A DNA stretch of 12,781 nucleotides from Candidatus Sumerlaeota bacterium (lineage in GTDB: Bacteria > Sumerlaeota > Sumerlaeia > JADFCT01), in assembly GCA_026398575.1 (NCBI GenBank), contig JAPLSP010000504.1:1-12781 (forward strand), read 5' to 3'. This document shows, piece by piece, positions 8,826 to 12,781 of the stretch (position 1 is the first letter of the stretch; each line of letters begins with the position of its first letter). A program made the position numbers and the translations under genes. The notes beneath the pieces were generated by a model, which saw only the letters and a program-made list of their open reading frames with translations, ran no database searches and was not told the origin of the DNA.

Positions 8826-8864
8826 AAGACTATAAAGCGCCTCAAGTTTCGAGGCGCAAGTCTT
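8826..8864. terminator. Hairpin between the sulfatase and the tRNA fragment, probable terminator
   Basis: A perfect 7-bp stem, GCGCCTC (8837-8843) with GAGGCGC (8851-8857), closes a 7-nt loop. An outer pair, AAGACT (8826-8831) with AGTCTT (8859-8864), extends it. Read on the minus strand it is followed by TTTATAG and lies just downstream of the CCA end of the tRNA-Asp half, so it is probably the original tRNA terminator. It may also stop sulfatase transcripts coming from the left. The T-tract is short in both directions. Confidence 0.6.
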
Positions 8865-8874
8865 GTGTTTTCAA

Positions 8875-8923
8875 TGGCGGGGTTGACGAGACTTGAACTT
8901 GCGGCCTCCGGCGTGACAGGCCC
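8875..8923 (-). tRNA. tRNA-Asp(GTC) 3' half only; probable att site of an integrated island
   Basis: On the minus strand the sequence reads GGCCTGTCACGCC (three base pairs of anticodon stem around loop CTGTCAC, anticodon GTC at 8917-8915). The 3' anticodon stem, variable loop, T-arm with loop TTCAAGT, acceptor strand CAACCCC, discriminator G and an encoded CCA at 8877-8875 follow. The order and spacing match bacterial tRNA-Asp. No D-arm or 5' acceptor strand lies upstream: beyond 8923 the sequence becomes a purine-rich run unlike any tRNA. The T-stem contains an A:C mismatch (GCAAG against CTCGT), as expected once selection is lost. This is the standard footprint of a tyrosine-recombinase element that integrated at the anticodon loop and displaced the old 3' half to its far end. 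The element should extend rightwards to an intact tRNA-Asp outside the window. Confidence 0.75.
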
Positions 8924-9008
8924 CAAAAGAAAAAGAGAAAAGGCGACACTCTCATAATATTGACTTTGCGAGAGTTGCAAGAGCAAGATGAAGCGATAAA
9001 TGCAGGAT

Positions 9009-9053
9009 GGTACCCCTAAGGGGTGCCAAAAAGGGGTGCCAAAAATTACCCCT
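9009..9053. repeat. Cluster of GGYACCCCT/AGGGGTRCC repeats, candidate recombinase arm sites
   Basis: Four copies of a 9-bp motif lie within 45 bp: GGTACCCCT at 9009-9017, its inverted partner AGGGGTGCC at 9019-9027, a second AGGGGTGCC at 9032-9040, and a shortened TTACCCCT at 9046-9053. The middle two form a perfect 13-bp tandem repeat (AAGGGGTGCCAAA at 9018-9030 and 9031-9043). The first two form a near-perfect palindrome. They lie about 90 bp inside the tRNA-Asp half, where integrase or excisionase arm-type sites are often found. The role is inferred from position and pattern only. Confidence 0.6.
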
Positions 9054-9089
9054 CGCGCGAAAGCGCAAACAAGAGAGGCTGGACACGCT

Positions 9090-9200
9090 TTATCGCTTCT
9101 GCTTGAGCTTGGACTTTTCGACCTCGAACGTTTCAATGAACGGCAGGGGCAGCGTTTCAAGGCACAGCCGCCCCAGCCTCGACAGTAGTTCATTGTGCAT
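9090..9200 (-). CDS. Possible 36-residue peptide coupled to the metallopeptidase gene
   Basis: The ATG at 9200-9198 overlaps the last 11 nt of the metallopeptidase gene (stop at 9192-9190), an arrangement typical of translational coupling. The peptide starts MHNELLSRLGRLCLETLPLP and ends with a charged tail rich in Lys and Glu (EVEKSKLKQKR). About three quarters of its codons end in G or C, like the real genes around it. No domain is recognised. It could be a genuine small protein of the restriction operon, or the worn C-terminal remnant of a larger gene cut when the island end formed. Confidence 0.4.
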   Translation of the reverse strand: MHNELLSRLGRLCLETLPLPFIETFEVEKSKLKQKR

Positions 9201-9522
9201 TGCTACGATTTGCCTGCGCCACCTGCTTCAACCTTGCTTCAAGGCGTTCATAATCCCCGACGTAAGCCCGCATCAGGCTTTTCCAGAGTTTGCCGTGGTT
9301 GGGGACGGAGAAGTGGAGCAGCTCGTGGACGATCACGTATTCGCCCAGATCGCGTTCCATGCCGAGCAGTTCGTCATTGAAGCTCAGTGTTCCCGCCGTT
9401 GAGCACGACGCCCATTTGTTGCGCATCGGGCGGACGTACAAGCCATGCGCCTGCACGCCGAGTTTAGCGGCCCATTCCAACACGCAGGCTTTGAATTCTT
9501 CTTTGTCGCGCCAGCCGTTCAT
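9190..9522 (-). CDS. Short YgjP/SprT-like zinc metallopeptidase (M48-related)
   Basis: A 110-residue protein with the catalytic core of the YgjP-type (DUF45) metallopeptidases. RPMRNKWASC...TLSFNDELL (31-53) matches the family strand-turn region. HELLH (66-70) supplies two zinc His ligands and Glu67 as the general base, and NHGKLW (75-80) supplies the third His (His76). Full YgjP proteins are about twice as long; the N-terminal half is missing here, and this short form is itself seen next to type I restriction genes. GAGG lies 7 nt before the ATG, inside a repeat unit. It is downstream of hsdR in the same direction and almost certainly in its operon. Its function in restriction operons is unknown; turnover or maturation of the restriction complex is speculation. 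Confidence 0.85.
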   Translation of the reverse strand: MNGWRDKEEFKACVLEWAAKLGVQAHGLYVRPMRNKWASCSTAGTLSFNDELLGMERDLGEYVIVHELLHFSVPNHGKLWKSLMRAYVGDYERLEARLKQVAQANRSNAQ

Positions 9523-9622
9523 GCTATTGCCTCAGCGGTTCATGCTATCGCGCCTGCCGTCCTTATTTTCATGCCATTCCATTCTGCAATTGCCTTAGAG
9601 GTTTATATTATCGCGCCAGCCG
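9497..9622 (-). repeat. Six degenerate 21-bp units at the hsdR-metallopeptidase junction
   Basis: On the minus strand, CGGCTGGCGCG occurs at 9622-9612, as CGGCAGGCGCG at 9559-9549, and again at 9517-9507. The spacings are 63 and 42 bp, exact multiples of 21. GTTCATGCTAT (plus strand) recurs 21 bp apart at 9517 and 9538, and in altered form at 9601. The 21-bp register equals seven codons and stays in the metallopeptidase frame. The second codon of units 1-6 is TGG, TAA, TGG, AGG, TGA and TGG. Heptads include GWRDNIN (unit 1), EWHENKD (unit 3) and GWRDKEE (unit 6, the start of the peptidase). Unit 3 matches weakly at nucleotide level. The array covers the whole space between the hsdR stop and the peptidase start. 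Confidence 0.65.
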
Positions 9623-9630
9623 CCGGTCAT
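9595..9630 (-). CDS. Possible 11-residue leader peptide overlapping the hsdR stop
   Basis: The ATG at 9630-9628 overlaps the hsdR stop as ATGA. It opens a frame reading MTGGWRDNINL before TAA at 9597-9595. It is in phase with the metallopeptidase, and its GWRDN resembles the peptidase N-terminus (MNGWRDKEE). It may be a coupling device that hands ribosomes from hsdR towards the next gene, or a fossil of a longer peptidase N-terminus. No independent evidence of translation. Confidence 0.25.
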   Translation of the reverse strand: MTGGWRDNINL

Positions 9631-12581
9631 GGACGGAAACTCTTTTGCAGCAGGGTGAACAAGGCTTCGACCGTCGCGGTCGCCTTCTCCAGGTCGTCTT
9701 CTTCGGCCAGGACGGCAAAGGTCACTTGCTTCCGCAACTCGCGCAATTCGGCTTCGCTGCGCCGCCAGTTGGGATACCTGGCAAACGCCGCCGCCGCCTT
9801 TCGGCTGGCTTGGTCGGGGTTGGGAATGCCGTCGTCGGTCAGTTTACAGAGGACGAAGTAGGTCAGCCCGTCCAATCCCTTCGCGGCCTGCTCTTTTTTG
9901 CGTTGCTCGTTCTTTTCAATTTCTTTCAGCAAATCGGCCAGCGCGTCGGCGGTGGTGGTCTGCCGATCTTCAAAGCTCTCCTGCACGGCTTTGGCCCGGT
10001 CCGCGAGCGCGACGAGGAACGGGTCGTCGCTGTTCTCTTCCGCCGTCTTCTCGATGCTCTTGATCAGGTTGATGACCTTGGTGGCGGCGCCTTCTTCGCG
10101 CTGCTTGATGGTTTCGATGGTCGCGCTATCAATCGCCACATACTTGCCCGGCGGTTCCGCTATCATCGTCGCCCCGATATGCTTCTGAACCAGCTCGTTG
10201 GTCTTCCTCTGGAACGCCCGGTCCACATATACCTTCCTGGCATAGGCGTTGCGCACGACTTCATAAATAGCGGAGAGCGTCGCATAAAGATCAATGAACG
10301 GCCGCATGAACGCATCCGGCGAAATAATTTCGTAGAGCATCTCGATCTCTTTGTATTCCTTGAAAAACTCCTTTCGGCGTTCCTTGTCGCGGAAGTGTTC
10401 GATGAGATTGTCCACGTCCTTGTCGTCGAAGCGCCGCGTCACGAGCGCTAGATACGCCGGTGCCTTGCTCTCCATTTTCGCCTTGAAGAGATGCTTGAGC
10501 AGGCCGATGTCCTTGACGATGGCGTTGATCTCGTCGCTGTCGAAGGCCAGCGCCTTTTCCAGCTTGTCGAAGATGCCGATGAAATCGAGCACGAAGCCGT
10601 GCGGCTTGACCATCTCCGCCGCTTCGTTTTCGTAAGGGCGGTTCACCCGCGCGATGGCCTGGAGCAGCGTGTGGTCGCGCATCGGCTTGTCGAGATACAT
10701 CGCGTAGAGGATCGGCGCATCGAAGCCGGTGAGCAGTTTTTCGGTGACGATCAGAATCTTCGGCCATTGCCCGGCCTTGGTGAATTCCTTGCGAATCTGC
10801 CGCTCGCGCTTCGGGTCCAGATGCCACTTCTTCAAGCGCGCCGGGTCGTTGCTGTTCCCGGTGAAGACGATCTCGGAATATTCGGGCGGCAGGATCTCGT
10901 CGAGCGCCTCCTTGTAGAAGACGCACGCCTCGCGGTCCACCGCCACGAGGAACGCCTTATAGCCGAGCGGCTCCACGTTCTCCCGGAAATGATCGGCCAC
11001 GTGGCGCGCCACCATTTCCACCCGTTCCCTGCCCTTGAGGAAATTCTTCAGGTTCACCGCGCGTTCGAGAATCTTGTTCAGTTCCTCGATATCGGCGATG
11101 CCCTCCGCCTCGGCCAGCGCGAGGAACTCCTTCTCCATGATCTCCGTCGGCACGAGCATTTCGTTGGGCGCAAGGCTGTAGTAAAGCGGCAGCGTCGTGC
11201 CATCTTCGATGCTCTCGGCGATGGAATATTTGTGCAGGTAGCCCTTGTCGTCCTCGCAGCCGAAGGTCTTGAACGTCCCCTTGCCGTAGGCGGTTTTGTC
11301 CACCGGCGTGCCCGTGAAACCGAGGAAAGTCGCGTTCGGCAAACCCGCCATCAGGAAGTTGCCGAGGTCGCCGCCGGTGGTGCGGTGCGCCTCGTCAATC
11401 AGCACGAAGATGTTGCGCCGCAGGTTCAGGTTCGCGGGCATGTCGCGGAATTTATGGATCATCGTCACGATGATGCCGCGATAGTCCTGCCCCTTTTGCT
11501 TCAGCAGTCGGTTCAGTTCGGCGATGGAACCGGCGTGCGCCACGGCGCCCATCCCCACCGCCGCCAGGTTCTTGAGCATCTGATCTTCCAGTTCGTTGCG
11601 GTCTATCATCAGCAGGATGGTGGGCTTCTCGGCCTCCGGCGCCTTGAAGAGCAGTTCGGCGGCCTTGATCATCGTGTAGGTCTTGCCGCTGCCCTGCGTG
11701 TGCCAGACGAGGCCGCGCGTGCGCCCGGGATCGAGCGCCCGCGCCACCACGCGCTCCACCGCCGCCGTCTGATGCTGCCAGAGGATAAACTTCTGCAGCT
11801 CCTCGTCCTTCTCCGCAAAGAGGATGAAATCCTTGAGCAACCGCAACACATGCGGGGCGGCGCAAAAACTCTTCACCTTGGCTTCGAGGTTTCCCGCCTC
11901 TGCGTGCTTCCAGCGGAAGATATTGCGCCGCACGGTGTTCCACGTGACCCCATAAGCGAAGCCGATGGCCTCCGTCACGGTGAAGAGCATCTGCGGCGCC
12001 ATCACCTCGGGTGTCTCGCGGTGATAGCGGCGAATCTGATCCACTCCGAGCGCGATCGCCTCGTCTTTCGTCGCGTTCTTGCACTCGATCACGAGCGCCG
12101 GGATGCCGTTGATGAGGAACACCACGTCTTCGCGCGTGCCGCATTTGCCGTTGTGAGCATAAAACTCCTCCGTCACCTCATACACGTTGCGCCACTCGCG
12201 GCGCGGGCGGTCGAGATCGCCATAGTCAATCAGCGTCAGGTCCAGTTCGCGGCTCTCCTCTGCGCAGAAAAACTTACGCTGATTGCGCAGCGCCTCAAGG
12301 AAATCGCGGTTGCCATAGATGTCGTATGAGAACCGCTGAAACTCGCCCACCAGCGCCCCCTCGGCCTCCTTGTATTTTGGATTGAAGGCACGGACCTGCG
12401 CGTGCAGCAAATCGCCGAAAAACAGAGAAGCCTTCCGCGCCCGCTCCTCCGGCGTCGCCCCGTCAGCATTAAACCCTCTCAGCGCCTCCGCCTCCGCTCG
12501 CGAAACATACCTCCACCCAATCTCCTGCGCGTAGGCTAGAATGCGAGATTGGACGGTCTTGTGTTCTCCGGGTACAGGCAT
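9627..12581 (-). CDS. hsdR: Type I restriction enzyme, R (restriction/translocation) subunit
   Basis: A full-length 984-residue HsdR. The N-terminal EHKTVQSRILAYAQEIGW is typical of the family. The PD-(D/E)xK nuclease comprises Asp152 and Glu166-Cys-Lys168 in VIECKNA. The superfamily 2 translocase follows: Walker A WHTQGSGKT (293-301), LMIDRNELEDQ (324-334), DEAH (396-399), TGTP (423-426), LLTGFDAP (616-623) and QAIARVNRP (641-649). The helical C-terminal region binds the modification core in known enzymes. The ATG is preceded by GAGG about 10 nt upstream. The subunit cuts unmodified foreign DNA after ATP-driven translocation and needs HsdM and HsdS, which are not in the window and are expected further right. 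The short metallopeptidase gene follows directly. All motifs are intact, so there is no sign of decay. Confidence 0.96.
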   Translation of the reverse strand: MPVPGEHKTVQSRILAYAQEIGWRYVSRAEAEALRGFNADGATPEERARKASLFFGDLLHAQVRAFNPKYKEAEGALVGEFQRFSYDIYGNRDFLEALRNQRKFFCAEESRELDLTLIDYGDLDRPRREWRNVYEVTEEFYAHNGKCGTREDVVFLINGIPALVIECKNATKDEAIALGVDQIRRYHRETPEVMAPQMLFTVTEAIGFAYGVTWNTVRRNIFRWKHAEAGNLEAKVKSFCAAPHVLRLLKDFILFAEKDEELQKFILWQHQTAAVERVVARALDPGRTRGLVWHTQGSGKTYTMIKAAELLFKAPEAEKPTILLMIDRNELEDQMLKNLAAVGMGAVAHAGSIAELNRLLKQKGQDYRGIIVTMIHKFRDMPANLNLRRNIFVLIDEAHRTTGGDLGNFLMAGLPNATFLGFTGTPVDKTAYGKGTFKTFGCEDDKGYLHKYSIAESIEDGTTLPLYYSLAPNEMLVPTEIMEKEFLALAEAEGIADIEELNKILERAVNLKNFLKGRERVEMVARHVADHFRENVEPLGYKAFLVAVDREACVFYKEALDEILPPEYSEIVFTGNSNDPARLKKWHLDPKRERQIRKEFTKAGQWPKILIVTEKLLTGFDAPILYAMYLDKPMRDHTLLQAIARVNRPYENEAAEMVKPHGFVLDFIGIFDKLEKALAFDSDEINAIVKDIGLLKHLFKAKMESKAPAYLALVTRRFDDKDVDNLIEHFRDKERRKEFFKEYKEIEMLYEIISPDAFMRPFIDLYATLSAIYEVVRNAYARKVYVDRAFQRKTNELVQKHIGATMIAEPPGKYVAIDSATIETIKQREEGAATKVINLIKSIEKTAEENSDDPFLVALADRAKAVQESFEDRQTTTADALADLLKEIEKNEQRKKEQAAKGLDGLTYFVLCKLTDDGIPNPDQASRKAAAAFARYPNWRRSEAELRELRKQVTFAVLAEEDDLEKATATVEALFTLLQKSFRP

Positions 12582-12704
12582 ATTCAGGATACCTCGTTTG
12601 CCGCCGACAAGAGGATTTAATATAATTCGCCAACAACTTCAGAACTCCTGATCTCGGCGCAAAAATAGCCTAAAGCGCGGATTGATAGTGAGACCGTTTC
12701 GAGC

Positions 12705-12781
12705 ATGGCATATCGCGTCAGACTCTGCGGCAAGGAGCGGCGCCAGCTTTTGGAGTAAGGCTGCTTGCTGCCTTCTTTGAG
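12705..12781 (+). pseudogene. Possible broken IS630-type transposase N-terminus (edge)
   Basis: The ATG at 12705 opens MAYRVRLCGKERRQLLE before TAA at 12756-12758. The pattern (Y-x-V-R-L, then E-R-x-x-L-L-E) resembles the first residues of IS630-family transposases, which usually read on through a Lys/Gly-rich stretch. Here a stop interrupts, and the window ends 23 bp later. It could be a transposase relic at the edge of the island, or chance. The remaining sequence between hsdR and here (12582-12704) holds no clear feature besides the hsdR binding site. Confidence 0.25.

Noticed and set aside
9009..9053. CRISPR array
   Set aside because: The repeats are 9-13 bp, lie in both orientations and have no spacer-sized unique segments.
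8795..9193. 132-codon minus-strand frame across the tRNA half
   Set aside because: It runs through the tRNA half and the terminator hairpin, and its translation looks random. Only the separate 36-codon frame at 9090-9200 keeps coding-like codon use.
9497..9622. TGA/TAA recoding as Trp in the repeat units
   Set aside because: Both TAA and TGA occur at the Trp position, while genes in the window use TGG normally and end in TGA and TAA. Simple mutation in a decayed repeat is more likely than recoding.
10491..12329. 612-codon open frame on the plus strand
   Set aside because: It lies entirely antisense to hsdR, whose motifs are all intact. Long antisense frames are expected in GC-rich coding DNA, and this one has no recognisable domain.
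12617..12781. Two overlapping minus-strand frames open to the window edge (54 and 46 residues)
   Set aside because: Neither shows HsdS, HsdM or other recognisable sequence, and they compete in different frames, so no partial gene could be supported.

Overview
This 12.8 kb window is bacterial DNA, GC-rich over most of its length. The gene mix suggests a member of the PVC group (Verrucomicrobiota, Planctomycetota, Lentisphaerota) or a relative: a Tat-exported Cys-type sulfatase, a secreted FGE-sulfatase (formylglycine-generating enzyme-like) domain protein, and a large fused sugar nucleotidylyltransferase/GHMP kinase. No ribosomal marker is present, so this placement is an inference from gene content.

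Left part (1-4908). Two minus-strand genes encode exported proteins: the N-terminus of an alpha/beta hydrolase cut by the window edge, and a complete FGE-sulfatase-domain protein. Divergent from them, on the plus strand, is a 999-residue protein that joins a GlmU-like nucleotidylyltransferase to a galactokinase-like GHMP kinase.

Middle (4966-8804). An overlapping pair encodes a SMC/ABC-like AAA ATPase and a Cys-rich HNH nuclease. Together they match the PtuA/PtuB architecture of the Septu anti-phage system. Their base composition is visibly lower in GC than both neighbours, and they sit between housekeeping-type genes. A Tat-exported sulfatase follows.

Right part (8805-12781). A hairpin lies next to the 3' half of a tRNA-Asp(GTC) gene on the minus strand. 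The 5' half is absent, and the surviving half carries a T-stem mismatch. This is the expected footprint of an element integrated at the anticodon loop of tRNA-Asp, with the element extending rightwards. Just inside is a cluster of GGYACCCCT-type repeats (candidate recombinase arm sites). Beyond it lies a minus-strand operon reading leftwards: hsdR (type I restriction, R subunit), a short YgjP-like zinc metallopeptidase, and a possible 36-residue coupled peptide. The hsdR-peptidase junction is built of six degenerate 21-bp units in one reading frame. In five of them the second codon is TGG or a stop derived from it. At the far right edge is a possible broken IS630-type transposase start. hsdM and hsdS are not in the window.

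Overall the window reads as a chromosomal polysaccharide/sugar region that has received two defence modules. One is a Septu pair inserted between metabolic genes. The other is a type I restriction island at a tRNA-Asp site.
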